Origin: Anaeramoeba flamelloides
Lineage: Eukaryota > Metamonada > Anaeramoebidae
NCBI GenBank assembly: GCA_027625915.1
Contig: JANTQA010000036.1
Coordinates: 10,871,001 to 10,935,000 of the forward strand
DNA length: 64,000 nucleotides
Direction of reading: 5' to 3'
The position numbers and the translations under genes are program-made. A model generated the notes under the pieces. It was not told the origin of the DNA. It saw nothing but the letters and a program-made list of their open reading frames with translations, and searched no databases. The first letter of the stretch is position 1; each line of letters begins with the position of its first letter. Shown piece by piece: positions 36,386 to 49,819 of the stretch.

Positions 36386-39300
36386 CCATCATTGGCATTG
36401 CCAATTTTTTTTGAGGCTTTCTTGGAGCACTTCTACTCTTAAAATTAACTGGTGGTTGTAAAATACCTCTGTCTCTGCCCCTGCCTCTGCCTCTACCACC
36501 ACCACCGCCACCGCCTCTACTTCTACCCATACCTTTACTTTGTAAGACACTCGTGCTTTTGTTTATGGATCTATTTCTACTCATTCCCCAATTGTTTTGT
36601 GAACTAGAACTACTGATATTATGTGAAATGTTGTTTAATTGGACATTTGTATTTTTGTAGTCTTGCGATTTTTGAATTGGAATTTTTTTAGTTAACATTT
36701 CGCCTGTTGTTTCTTCATTGGATTTCTCACTTACAGCAATAAATGAAGTATATTCCGAAATTATATTATATTTCTTACTTAGCCTTATAATTTCGCGTTT
36801 TAAATTGACACCCTTTTTGGGTTTGCCATCAATTTCATGTAAAGGAGACGTTTCGTTTTGAATTTCTTCAATCATTAATTTGGCAGCGAGAGAATGAATC
36901 AAGTTTGATTTAAAACTATTATTTGTATTGATATCAAGAGTCCATGAAACAGGTCCATCTGGGCCTTCTCCTGCAAGCTCAACACTGCCTTGAACATTCC
37001 CGGGTAAAAACGCATAAAAGATCATTCTTGAACCTGCAAAAAGTGGTGGTAATCTGTTTGGAACCAATAAAGTGGGGCTTACAATATCACCGCTCCAATT
37101 TAAAGCCAAATTGGTAATAGACGCCTGAAGTGCCTTATTTAATTGTCGAAGTACTTTTGATCGTAAATTGTCATCATCCGTAATCATCTCAAAATCCCCC
37201 CTACCTGCTTTGGCAACCCCAGATACTAATGCCTTCGATGCACCATGCCCAATTCCAAAAGTAAATACTCTTGTTGTGTTTGATTGAGATCTAAAATTAT
37301 AATCATATTTTTTATTTGTTTTGGTTCGTGTTTATTATATTTTGAGTAATTTAAATTTTTTTTAGTTTTACGTTCTTGGTTATTTTGGATACACTACAAA
37401 AAATCTCAATTTTACAAAACTTTTCACCCTTTTAAAAGTGTTGGAAAGTGTTTGAAATTATTGTAACGTGTTGCTTTGAAGTGTTTGAAACTCTTTTCAA
37501 AAGGATCAAAGCTTGATAAAAGTTATGAGATTTTTTGTAATTCATGGATTTGATTTTGGAATCATTTGATTTCTTTTATAATTGCTATTTTAAAAAATAA
37601 TTTTCAAAAAAGTTTTCAAAAGTATGTATAAAGCTGTTGACAAACTTTCAGTATACCTATTTTTAGTGCTTTATTCAAAAAATTTTCTTTGGTTTGAATT
37701 TTTGAAAACAACTTTTAAAAAAAAATTTTAATTTTTGAGAGGCAATAATTTATTATTAAAGTTTATGATTTAGAATATTTGTTATTACGTTTATTTTGTA
37801 TTATATTACTTTATAATATTTTCAATGAGATTAACAGAATAATATTGTTATTTTTTCAAGTTCCAAATTTTGTGATTATTTGAACTTGTTGCAAAAATTG
37901 TGGAAGAAATGAATAATTAAGAAATTTAGTAGATCTGTTTTAAAAAAGTGATTACTAAAAGTTTCTAAAAGTGATACTCAAACTGTTTGATCCTATACAA
38001 CCTTTTCTTTGGTGCATTGTGAATAACACTTTTAAAACCTCTATTATCCACTCTTTTAGAATGGCTATACTTTAGGATTAATATTTTATAAAGTTATTTT
38101 TATTTAATTTATTAAATTTTGGAATAGTAATCAGATGAAATTCCTCTACAAGAGAAAACAAAAAAAAATATTTTTACAGTTAAAGATATTGTTTTAGAAA
38201 GTGTGTGTTTTTTTTTAGCTGGAAGAGACAATTAATATCTTCCCTTCAAAAAAATCCAAAAAAAAACATTATTTTTTTTTATTTCAAATTTTAGGATTGT
38301 TAGAAATATTACAACTGGGAAATTTTATTTTGAAATAAATATTATTAAACCATAGATTTTTCTATGATTATTTTTTTACTGCTATATTATAATTTAAATA
38401 TAATTTTATCTCAAAGCCCGAAAAGGAAGAAGCAAATTAATGGGATATCTTTTTAATTATTAATTGAATTCTGAGAGTGTTTTTTTATTTTCTACTCATT
38501 GTGAAGAAAAAACATTGGGTTGGTTTCAAATAAAATATTTTCATTTATCAATTGGAAAATGACACGATTAAAAAGTAATTATTGAAAATCGGTACTTTTA
38601 AATTCAAATAAATGTTTTTAAAAATTTCAGGTCTGATTTTGAAAATTTTTTTGACTCAGTGTTGGAGATCGAATTTTATGATATTAAATTCAAATTGAAC
38701 ATTGGAAAAAAGTTTGTTTTCAAAATCTTCTTTGAAATGAAATGTTTTGAAAAGTCGAGTTTTCTAGATTTCTAAAAACGAAATAGAACTAAAAATTTTG
38801 TTCGAGTTTTTTGAATTTATCATAAACCAAAAAATGAAAAATTCTAATTGGACAATCATTGGATTTTTAAAGTAGAACTAATCCAAAGCAAAATGAAAGT
38901 GGTAAATGAAGAAAAAAGTATTGTTTCTTAATTAAATAACAAGACTGATTTCCCTTGTATTCATTATTATATTCAAAAGTCTTATTTTCTAAATGTTCAT
39001 ATTTTTGATCTGAAATGGAATATAAGATACTCAAAAAAAAAAAATAAAATAAAAAAAAATAAATTTCTATTTACCTCACTTTTGAAATAATACTTTGGGT
39101 ATTTGAAACTTCCCCGTCTGTAAGCAAAAAAATCTGTCTAGCATAACCACGTGCAGGTTCTGTTTTAAAAATGAATTGTAATGGTCTTAAGATATTTGTA
39201 CCACCCAAATTTGCTTCCATTTTAGAAGAATGGTCCTTTGCTTTTTTTAAAGATTCTTCATTATATTCGACGCTTTTGTTAAACAAAGTTTTATAGGAAG

Positions 39301-40492
39301 AACCAAATCCAATGATATTAAATTTACATGTATCAGGTAAGGAGTGTAAAAAAATATTCATCAAATCTCTGACGTTCGCAATTCTTTTACCGCGCATAGA
39401 TCCGCTTCGATCGATCAAGAAAATTAGTTCCGTTTTGACATCACAGTCTTCGAGGTCGGGGAAGAAGGTTAGCATTGCGCATTGCTTTTCCTTTTCTGGG
39501 GCAATTGGGCTAATTCCAACTTGGACACCTGGTTGATGTGGCTTGGTCAATTTAATTTTGAGCACAACATCCTTTCCAAACTCTTTCTCTTTAGGGCGAA
39601 TTGTGACGCTGCCAAAATGCTTGTTTAATTTTGGTGTTATTTCGTGTGTCTTGCATGTTATTTCTTTGATGTCGCTCCTCATATTGAAAGAAAAGTTAAA
39701 GGCAGTGCCATAGGGTACCTTTTCAACCAATTCAATCCCCTCAAGCTCTTGGTCTTCAATAGAAAGTTTCTTCCTTTCTTGTATCATTTCATTTTCGTTT
39801 TCGTTTTCATTTTCCATTTTAATAAAACGTGGCGCAACGGTTTGTGGGAGTAAAAACTCTAGTGTCTTGTCGCTGTTCATTTTTAATTGAGTTACATACT
39901 TGAGAGTCACCACACAAAAGGCCTTTGCTGGGAGGTTACCAACCTTCATCGTAAATGTTTCTCCTTCGTCCTCTTGATCCATTTTGACAGCTGTTTTACC
40001 TTCACTTATCGCTTTTTTGTAAATTTGCTGTGCTCGTGCTTTGCCTTCAATTTTCCCAACCAATTTTTTTCCTTTCATAAAAACCTCAAAGGAAATGACA
40101 GCACTTTGTGAGTCTTTTTGTTTTTTTATTTAAGTGGCAGTTTTTTTATTTTTTGTTTGTTTTTGTTTTTTAAAAAAGGAATTAAAGAGAACAAATATAG
40201 ATGAGTGAAAAAAATTAAACAATTTTCTTTGTTTTTTTTATTTTCAGAATAATTTGTTTTGACAGAAAAGTGGAAAAAAAATTTTTTTTTTTTTTTTTTT
40301 TTTTGAGAGTTTGGGATTAGGCTTACCTAAAGGAAAAACAAACAACGTTTCGATCGGTTGGTCTTCATTGTTTTGATATTTTTGTGCAATAGAGACCTCT
40401 GCAACAAAGTCTTTAATCGAAGACGTTACTGAAATACCTTTTAAAGGTACAAGATTATCAGTTTTTGTATTTTTTAATCCTGGTCGAACCAT
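35697..40492 (-). CDS. VIT + von Willebrand A domain protein, 3 exons
   Basis: Exons 40492-40327, 40113-39075 and 37290-35697 join in phases 1 and 2 (donors GTAAGC and GTAAAT), giving about 932 residues. Residues 1-130 are a VIT domain (vault protein/inter-alpha-trypsin type): ETLFVFPLDSQSAVISFEVF, then KARAQQIYKKAISEGKTA. Residues 285-455 are a vWA domain with an intact MIDAS start DRSGS (290-294), GGTNI, FLLTDGEVSN and RVFTFGIGHGASKALV. There is no signal peptide, so it is probably cytosolic, like the VIT/vWA proteins of Dictyostelium and PARP4/vault relatives. The C-terminal half has an RG-rich run (about 655-675), a poly-K block and a long E/D/K-rich block, all low complexity. The last ~100 residues are ordered again and end in a helical segment (WNLVARKARIWIKKN) typical of this group. 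No enzyme activity is indicated; a calcium- or protein-binding scaffold is likely. Introns are 213 and 1784 bp. Confidence 0.9.
37395..37539. repeat. small inverted-repeat element in an intron
   Basis: TACAAAAAATCTCA at 37395 pairs with TGAGATTTTTTGTA at 37526. The 145 bp between contains GTGTTTGAAA-type repeats. It is a possible small MITE in intron 2 of the VIT/vWA gene; no target duplication can be assigned. Confidence 0.4.
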
Positions 40493-42822
40493 TTAAAATT
40501 TGTATAAAAAAAATTTCTTATTTTCTTTTGAAAAAAAATGAATTCTTTTTTCCAAAGTCTAATCTAAAAAGAGAATGAAATTTGTACACTAACACTGGGT
40601 CATTTTATTCTTTTTTTGATCACAGGAAAGCAAATTTGGCTTTGTAGAATGTATTAAAACTTAACTGTTAATTATTTTTTGTTTGAGGTTTATTAAAGCA
40701 ATTATTTAAAATGTGATAAATCAAGACTGGTTTCGTTTTTTAAAACAGTAAGAGTACTGGTTTCTTTGACTTTCAGTTTCTTTTATGAATTAAAAAAGTT
40801 TCTTTAAATTGTTTCAAAAATTTTCTAATCAAGGTAATTATGTTTGAAAGAATTTAAGATCCTTAAAGATTTTACGGGATCCGTGAATATTATTTTAATA
40901 ACAAAAAGCATCTTTATTTGCTTCAAAGGATGTTCAACTGGGTATCTAGTTCAAATTTAAAAGAATAATTTTTTAATTACAATTTCAAGTTGTTTCAAAT
41001 CTTTTTTTGTAAAATTTTCCTACTGGTTCTTTTTCTCACTATCATTAAAAAATCAAGAATTCGTATATAATTATTATTTAATTTTGACTCAAACCCAATA
41101 GCAATAAAACTGTTGGATCAAAAGATAAAAAAAAAATTAAATATTGGGTATTTATTTTGATAAAATTACACATAATGTTTATAATTCAAAAAAATCTAAA
41201 GAAAGATATAATAACTGTAAACAATTATTCAATAACAATTTTCTGAATAATAGTTTAAAAATTTGAGTATTCAAATCTTTTATTTTAAGCCAATTGACGT
41301 ATGGCTTCGAAATATATAATTGAAATAAAAACTCTAAATTATTTAAATTCTTAGATCAATTCATGTAAACCTAATTATAAAAATTATGACACATCCAAAA
41401 TAAAAAATAGACAAAAAAATCCATATTATATTTTTCCAAACGTAATATTCAACTCCATTTCAATTTATCTGATATTATTGTTTTTAAAAGGAATCCTTTT
41501 TATCCAAATAAAAGAAAAAAATATAAAATGAAAAAATAAAAATCGGTTTTGTCCAAAATAATGAAACAAGCCCAACAAAAAATGTTTTGATAATTTGATT
41601 GAAATTTTACTGACAATTATTGATAGATCAAATGATAAGATACATTAACGAATTGTATGTGATTTTTCTATTTAACAAACTCAACATTAACCTCCAATCA
41701 ACCATCAAAAAAAAAATCCAGATCTAAGTAAACAGATTATGTAACTACAAAAAAGGAAACAAAAAACAAAACACGATAAGAAAAAAAAAGATAAATAGTT
41801 TGTAAAATTAAAATTATAACCAAAATAAATGTAGAGTGTAGTATTTTTATTCTTTCAACGATTTAAACTGTGTCCAATTTTTTAGAATTTATTTTATTAA
41901 TGGAATATTCAAAATAAACAGAAAAAAAATCAATACTTATGCACAAAACAGAATTCCAAATTGAAAATAAGATAATTATAGTAAATATAAAAAAAATTTA
42001 AATTCATAAATAATTATCTCTCTCTAATTTAGAATGATAAATCTAAATAACAAAAGGATAAATACTAAAATTAAATGGTATACAAAAGACTTTAATCCAA
42101 CTAAAAAAAAAGAAAAATTTAAATCTAAATAGAATGGGTTGTTGAAGTCTACAAATTGTAAGTGTTAGGGTAGGTTTTTCTGGATTCAAAAAAATTGAGA
42201 AAAATTATGGATTTTATTTAATTATTTTGAATTCTGGAAAAACTAAAGGCATTCCTAATTTGATTATTATTTAATTTGATTAATTAGGTTATTATATAAT
42301 TCATATTCCAATTCTTTTAAAATTTTATAATTTCCAACATATATTTTCTGCATCATTTTCTCTCAAAGAAAGAAGATTTATTAGTTTATCAAAACCTAGA
42401 AATTAGAATTTTTTGATTAAAATAAATTTTCATTTCTAAATTGTGATTCTTACTAAATCAATTTTTACTTCAATTGTTTAGATTAGTATTGGAGAATATG
42501 TGTTGATTAATGAGGATTCTATGATTATTTTTTCAAATCAATATAGAAATTTTTTCAAAATCAGTTTTGTATAGTCAATTATTTCATATCCATATAATAG
42601 TTGACTATGTAAAACTGCTTTAAAGAATTGAATTTTATCTCCATTAGAAAAATTCCTTTCTTTGAAAATATGAAGAGCGTTTTTCATTATTTTTTTTTAA
42701 CTTTCTCAATGTTAAATTTTTGAGGATTTTTTTTATCTAGCCAAAAACCAAGATATAAAATTTCGTTTGGTATTAAGATTTTTTAGTTTTATCATTGTTT
42801 TGATTCATACCAAAATCTTTGG

Positions 42823-42885
<63 letters not shown>

Positions 42886-44538
42886 GGGTAGTTTATTTCA
42901 ATCATTGATCTGTTCATTATTAATACCAAATCATCAACAAACATCTGTAAATGTATAATTAATGATTTGATTTTTTCTAAAAGAAAATGAGAAATAAATC
43001 CAAATAATTAAGGAGATGATGTATATGCTTGGTAAACGTCTATCCCTTCCTTTGAGTAATTAACAATTAAAAAATATTTTACAATAATTTCATCCTTCAT
43101 AATTTTTTTAATTAAAAGATAAATCAAAGAATAATGATTATAGTCAAAAAAATTTAAAAAACAAATTGTTCCTATGTCTTTTTTTTTCTTTTTTCTTTGT
43201 TTATACCATGTTTTTATTTTATTTATATAATAAATTCAAAAAAGTAATACATATATCTGCTTTTTTCATAAAATCAAATGTTTTTTTTTTTTTTTGATAG
43301 AAATAAATTTTAAGGGTCTTGTCATTTACTGTGGACTTGCACCATACTCAATTAGTGACTTGCAACCAAAAAAAATGTATCGTGGAATTGCCCTTTTTTT
43401 GATTGACAAAATTCAAATAAAGACTAAAAAAAAATTGGAGATGATATCATTGACAAGAAAATTCAATTCAAAAATAAAGTTTCGAAGCATTCTCAATTTC
43501 AAAAAAATTCAATTAAAAAAAATTTTCAAAAGAAATCCCAATTCATAAAATTCGAATTTTTAAAAAAAAAATTACTAGTATCTTTTTTTAAATTTCGAAA
43601 AGGGTTAATTTTCTTCAATTTAAAACAATTGTTTTTCTCAAAGTATACAATCAATTTGATTTGATTTAATCTAATTTGTGGTTATATTAAAACCCTCTAA
43701 ATATGACAAAGTAAGGATTTGGTAACATTCTTTTTAAAAAAATAACTCATTCGAGAAAGGAAAAAAATAAAAAAAATTTTATTGAGACATCAAAAAGCAC
43801 CAAAGAACCACATTTCAAAATCAACACTGTTGTTTTCAAAATGATAAATCACAACCATTCTAATTGGAAATTCAGTGTTCTTCTTTGACTCTTGTTTCTA
43901 AAAATGTCCTCTTTTTTGATTGTTGATTTTTAGAGATCGATCACACTTCACATGTTGGTTACTTTTTGATTGGTATTAGGCACTCATAAAAATTACAAAA
44001 TTTTTTTAATTTCAATTTCAGAAAATTATTTTTAACCAGCATGACTCAACCTTTAAGAATTAATTATTAACCAAAATATAACTTGTCTCATTTAACATAA
44101 AAAATAAATATTTTGAAATTCCAATTTACAATCTGTCCAAGGCTACTATGAATTAAAATATGAAAATTATTTCATAAAAAAGTTTATGGGATCCATTTGA
44201 TAGGTTGTAATATTGAAATTTCATCAAGACATTTTAATTGAAAAAATTGGTCTTATCGAAAAATTAAAAAAATTTCAAAAATTTATTAAAAATAACGTAT
44301 TTTTTTGAAAATTTCAATAAAAAAAAACCTTTTATTACTATTATTTTAAAACAACTGAAAATTTTCAGTCAAATAAAAAATTAAAATATAAAGTTAAATT
44401 CATATTTAATGAGTTGAAGTTAAAAAAAAAACAAATATAATCAAATTTTTTTAGACAACTTGCAAACCAATGCTAAATATCTCATCTTTCTTTCTTTCTT
44501 TCTTCGTTTTCTTTTCCCCTTTCTGAAGCTTTGGGTGT
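40493..44538. other. intergenic, repeats and one exon-like stretch
   Basis: AT-rich spacer. 41370-41620 is a diverged match of 5340-5600. A pure (TA)n microsatellite occupies about 42825-42881. At 43304-43548 (+) an open stretch begins right after a polypyrimidine tract and GATAG and starts with protein-like residues (GLVIYCGLAPYSISDLQPKK). I do not recognise it, and no partner exon was found. Confidence 0.4.
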
Positions 44539-45451
44539 TTAAAATAAATCGTTTTCAAGTTCTTCCAATTCTTTCAGTTCGTCTGCATCTGAAATATTCT
44601 CTGTTAAATAATTTAATGAAATTGTTTCTTGAGAATTTATATCAAATTCGTCTGCATTTGAGTGATCCACTAATTGGTTTAATTCTTCTTCAAGTTCTGC
44701 TAATTCTTTTTCAGCAATGTCCTCAATTAAATTATTTGATAACTCAATATTGGAATTGTTAATTTCGCTAATTATTACAAAGAGGCATGAACCAAAAATT
44801 GAAAAAAAAAATAGTAATAAAACGAAGATTTCTATTTTTGTTTGAAAAAAAAAAAAACAACTTACTTGAAAGTCGACTCATTATTCAGAAAATTGTTGTT
44901 AAAAATTCTGTCTGATCCCAATAAGGTAAAGTTTTTTAAGTGTATTTTCTAAGATTAATATTTATCAAATAAAAAAAATTATAAAAATTAATATCACTTT
45001 AATATACAGAAAATGAAAAAGTTGTAATCGATTACATTTTGCTCCAACATGATTTGTGTTGAGTATAACACAGTTATACTTCTTTCAAGGTCTTTTTTTT
45101 TTCGTAAAGCCCTAAATACCTCTAAAAAATTATTTTTAATTAGGAATAAGAAATAATAATTAAATATTAATAAGTGAAAAAAGAATATTGATATGGACAT
45201 GTGAAGAATTACTATTTTGGTTTTTGTTCATATACTCTTTTGCTATTTCTTTTTGTCTCTCAGCCAATTCTTCATACATTCCAATTTTGTTCTATTGTTA
45301 ATAACATAGATCGAAATCCAGATTAGAAGGAGAAAGGGTTTGTTTTTTTGCAAATATATTAATTACCAAAAATGATATTTACTTTTATATCTCTTAATTT
45401 AGTATTCATTTGTAAAAAAATGTTATCGTTGGGTAGTGTTATTTGGTTCAT
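44539..45451 (-). CDS. Snf7-like ESCRT-III subunit, 5 small exons
   Basis: Exons 45451-45383, 45291-45213, 45121-45036, 44948-44866 and 44767-44539 join in phases 0, 1, 0 and 2, with introns of 91, 91, 87 and 98 bp (donors GTAAAT, GTAATT, GTAATC, GTAAGT; acceptors all TAG). They give about 181 residues. Residues 18-80 match the basic helical hairpin of Snf7/CHMP4/CHMP6: LRDIKNKIGMYEELAERQKEI, then KVFRALRKKKDLERSITVLY and MLEQN. The C-terminal third is strongly acidic (EKELAELEEELNQL and DELKELEELENDLF), as in the autoinhibitory tails with MIM motifs. The role would be membrane remodelling and scission on endosomes. The middle is shorter than in human CHMP4, so one exon may be missed or donor 3 may lie further on. 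The assignment rests on pattern alone. Confidence 0.68.
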
Positions 45452-46112
45452 ACTGAAGGTTGGTAAAAATAATTAAATGAAAATAAAATGAAAAAACGAA
45501 ATTGTCATTTTTGGAGATATCATTAAGATCAGTTTTAAATTTGCACACCTTGAATAGAGTTATGTGAAATTTAGGAGATGAATTCAATTACTGTTTTGGT
45601 AAAGATAATAATTGGAGAAATATTTTTAAAAAAATTTTGGATTCGTCAAAAAATAATATTAAATGTGATAACAATTTAGTAAAGTTCATAAATGCCAAGG
45701 TTCATCTTTATTACTTTTGATAAAACAAGGTTATCAAATTATTAACCTCCTTTATCTTCAAATATTAGAATTAGTGAAAAAAGCACAATACCGTTTTTTG
45801 AAATTCAAATGGGATAAAATTTCAACTTGTTTACTTTTTTGAATTCTGAAATCTTTCTTTCAGCTGTGATTGTTAATTCACCCAAGATAGAGAATAAAAT
45901 AAGATACTCAATTAATAAGGAGAGATCCCAAATTACAATATATGTCTGAATAAGCACAGTTAATGAAATCCAAAAATGAAAAGAAAGATCAATTTTTTTC
46001 CAATTTTTGTTGAAATATGAATATTAGTATTTGAAGTTTAAGGGTGCAAATTCCAAATGAACTCGGAACACTGTAGGAAGCAGTCCTTCTTTTTGTATTG
46101 ATTAGGGTTTTA

Positions 46113-46457
46113 TAGATCTTAGTACTAAACTCAAATAAATTATTTGTGTAACAAATATTATTTTTTTTTGGTTTTCGTTTCATTATTCAACTTTCGAAAC
46201 CACACTTTGAAAATAATTAGAGATACCCCCAATGAAGATATTTATCGAATTGTTTTTTTCTTGAAGTAAATTATTGGTACTTTTGTATTAATAACTCTCG
46301 AAAAGTGTAATAATATCCTAGAAAATGTTTAGTGTTCTAGGTAAAGACTTTATTAAATTGGGTTTGAAAGTAGAATAATGAAACGAAAACCAAAAAAAAA
46401 CAATATTTGTTACACAAATAATTTATTTGAGTTTAGATTAGAGATCTTAAAGAGTTT
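46113..46457. repeat. foldback with ~80 bp arms
   Basis: The left arm (about 46113-46200), with ACTCAAATAAATTATTTGTG and GGTTTTCGTTTCATTATTC, is repeated in inverse at about 46365-46457 with few differences, around a ~165 bp loop. AGATCT lies at both outer edges. It is probably a non-autonomous DNA element, and no clear target duplication is seen. Confidence 0.6.
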
Positions 46458-46849
46458 GATCAACTTGAAGGGTCAGATTTTGTAAGGTATATGCCGGATT
46501 CATTCCAAAATTAGATCCTTAATTAGTCATAGATTTCAGAGAATTTTCTTTTCTATTTATAAGGAAATATACCTTTCATTTAATTTTTCTAGTTCCTAAA
46601 AAGTTACTAAAACATAATAAAAAAAAGAAACCATATAAACTTACTATCTTTATTGAAAATTCTATTATTATGAGAAGAATTTCTAAAATAAAGTTAATTT
46701 TTTTAATATTTATTATTCAAAAACTAAATCAAAGATTTTTTGAAAATTGAAAAATAGTGAACCAAAAATTCTTAAATGCCTATTCTAGTTTTTTTTTTAA
46801 ATCTGGACTTTGACTTAAACAAAAACCAACTAGAAGATTTTTTGCTATA

Positions 46850-47042
46850 CAAAGTCCCATTTTTAAGGAACAAACTTTGAACGAAATTTAACAAACACAA
46901 AATTCTTTTATAAAGGAACATTTTTCTGAATTCTAGGAAAAAAATTTGTGTTTTAAAAATACCAAAAAATGTGCCTTAATATGAGATTTTTTTATTTCAA
47001 AAATTTTTTTTAAAGTTTTTACCTTAAAATTTGAAGGGTCTT
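46850..47042. mobile_element. MITE copy G, degenerate
   Basis: A 193 bp inverted repeat lies between TA dinucleotides. It keeps TTTTAAGGaACAAACTTTgAACGAAATTT-like order on the left and the AATaTGAGATTTTTT...TTACCTTAAAA order on the right, but with many changes. It is the oldest-looking member of the family here. Confidence 0.65.
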
Positions 47043-49184
47043 TAATAATTATATTCATTTTAAAAGAAATTACATAACCTAATTATTTTTCATGTTTATT
47101 TGCTTTGTGAATATTTTATTCTTTTCAACTTCTCTACGCAAAAATGGATTAAAGGAAAAAAAAAAAGATAAAGAAATTCATAATTAGAAAAATGAAAAAG
47201 AAAAAAATAAAAGTACATTGAAAAAAAAAAAAGAAAAATAAAAAGAAAAACAAGCGAAAAACAAAAATTTTACAAAAATTAGAAAAAATGCTTTTTGATA
47301 AACAAAACGAAATTTTATTTTGATAAGAAGATATTTTAGAACCAAATAAAACCACTTCCAATAACATTATAATACTAATCAACATTGTTGAATTATCGTT
47401 CAGTTTATTGTAACCAACAGAAATTTCATTTTTTATTGTAGTTTTGAAGAATTATCTTCATAATTATCACACAGTGTTAACAATTTTAGTAACAACATTC
47501 ACAAACAAAAAAAAATTCAGAATTAGGGTTGAAAGAGGGAATTTTGTGTTTTGGTAACAACTTTTAATAAATATTATTTTTTAATTTTATATTTTTGCGA
47601 ATTAAACGAGATCCTGTTACAATTTTTCTTAAAAATAAAGTTTTTGTAAATAATATGTGAAAATATATAAATTAACGTCACCTAATAGAGGGGCAAAATA
47701 AAAAGTACAAACCAGTTAGTAGACTTGACTAAATTTATTATTTTAACTTTCACCAAATAAATCTCATTTTAATGATAAACTAGTCATGTTCAGACAAATT
47801 CAGCCTTAAAATATTTTTTTTCTAACAAGCTCAATTTAATAGGTGAATATCCAACACAAAACCCAAATTGGGATTGACATTTTACAATATCTTTTACTCA
47901 AATTAAACTTTCTTTCTAAGTAGTAGGATGTGGAAATTTTTTAATAGGGCATTGATCATAAATACAATCTTCAGACAAACTTGATAAAAAATTTCTACAT
48001 CTTGAAATTGTAAAATGAAGTAAAAATCTGATAATTAAAAAAATAGTAAACTTACTTTAACTGTTATTTTCAGAAATTAATTATTGCTTTTATTAGTTTT
48101 ATCATTTGTTTATTTTTGAAAAATTTAAAAATCAACATATTTCTGATTTTTTTTTATCAGAAAATCTGATTTCCTTAAAAAAAGATTCAAATCGTTCTGT
48201 CAGTGAAAATGGTGTAAAAAATCCACTTTAAAAATAAAAACACCATCTTTTAAAATAAAAACTAAAGTCTAAAAACTAACACTCATATAAAAAAAAAATC
48301 AATAATTATTTTATATGCGAAAAAAAATAATTTCCTATTATTGTGTAAAGAATAAGAGAAATACTCTCAATGCAACCAATTACCTAAATTTCTTGAAAAA
48401 AAAAAATTACAAATATAATTACATATTTAATTTTATTATTTTTTTTTATTTAGAAGGGGGAAAATTAATCACCTAGTAAACCCATTAGTTTTCCCGGAAT
48501 TCATAAATATAGAGTAAAATCGAATATTTTGCTTTTTTCTTTTAAAGTATGTAAAAGTGTAAATATTTTTTTTTTAATTTACGAAATTTCAAGAGAATTT
48601 TGTAGATTAAAAAAAAAAAAAAAAACAATTAGTTTTTCTTCAGTTTTCCTGTTTTATCAGTGAAGTGTTCAAGGTTTTTTTGAGTTTTCTATTTATTTGT
48701 GAAGTGTTCTAGGTTATTTTGAGGTTTTCTATTTTATTCGGAAAATCTATTGATTTTCGTTAGGTTTTTATGAGTTTTTTATTTATTTCGAAAATCAATA
48801 GATTTTCCTTAGTTTTTTTTTACTTTTAAAAACAAACAGAAAATTTTAATAAATTTTCAGTTTATTTCTAAAGTAAAAAAACCTAGAACACTTTAACAAA
48901 TAAAACAGAAAACCACAGCACTCTACGACACTTGAAGACAATTCATAGAACTGCCTGAAATTCCAAATAACAATTTCAATATTTTAATAAAGAATTAGGA
49001 TTTTCTTTTTGGTTAACCAATGAAAAAACAAATAATGATACTTTGTTTTGAATAATACCAATATAATTATTCTTTAATTGTTCATTATTTGGATTTATTC
49101 TTCAATCTGAATTCATTAGATTTATTTTCAGCTGAAGTACAGTAATAAAAAATTATTGAATTTAATATTTTTAAAAAAAATTCC

Positions 49185-49560
49185 GAATATTTGACCCACT
49201 ATAAATCAAATGAAATGTGTTTTACTTTTTTAAGTTTTAAATTAGAACTTTCGAAATATTTTTCATCTTCAAATTTCTGGGTTTACTAAGAATAATAAAT
49301 TGATTTCAAACTTGTGTTTTTTTATTTGTTTACATTATTTATTTTTTTACCAGATCCTATTTTCCGTAAAATCCCTCGACAAGACAAATTTTCAAAAGTA
49401 TAAACCCGAGTTGAGACAAGATTTGATAGTTTGTACATAAAGACGGTTTCTTTTTACTCCAGTTGCTTGAATTAGTTTCTGTTTGCTCAAGATCTAATCA
49501 GATTATATTAAAGTTTATTTAATATCACCTCAAAACCAAGTTTATTAATTCTATGAATGA
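49185..49560 (-). mobile_element. diverged fragment of the retroposon family
   Basis: Blocks in the same order as 32280-32620 are recognisable: ACTATAaATCAAATGAAA, a TTTTAAATTAGAACTTT-like block, a T-rich tract, then ATCcTaTTTTCCGtAAAATCCC and the following ACAAGAC and GAGTTGAGAC. This would be an older third copy with the same orientation as copy 1. No tail or target duplication can be assigned. Confidence 0.5.
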
Positions 49561-49819
49561 TTTTTTAATCTTGTTCCAAAAATTTTAAATAAAAAAAAAA
49601 AAAAAAATAGGGAGAGGTTAAACAACTTGAAAAAAGGGAATTTGCAAGATGCTAAAAGTTGAAAAAATTAAAAATATGTTTATTTTCAAAATAAAATTTA
49701 ATACGAAAAAGAAAAAATTAAAAAAACCTGAAAATTTTTTAAGGATAAAATTTTTCAAAATAAAATCGATAAGAAGAAGTAGAAAAATAAATTATGTTAC
49801 AAAAACAATAAAAAAAAAC

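Larger units (their letters stand above)
45452..49819. other. intergenic, mostly repeats
   Basis: No gene is called. The spacer includes a foldback at 46113-46457, a degenerate MITE at 46850-47042, short GTTCTAGG-type repeats at 48640-48960 and a diverged retroposon copy at 49185-49560. The first few hundred bases should hold the ESCRT-III gene promoter. Confidence 0.45.

Noticed and set aside
45852-45942. Plus-strand exon-like stretch after CTTTCTTTCAG (AVIVNSPKIENKIRYS)
   Set aside because: It is only about 28 codons and no upstream exon could be found; kept out of the gene list.
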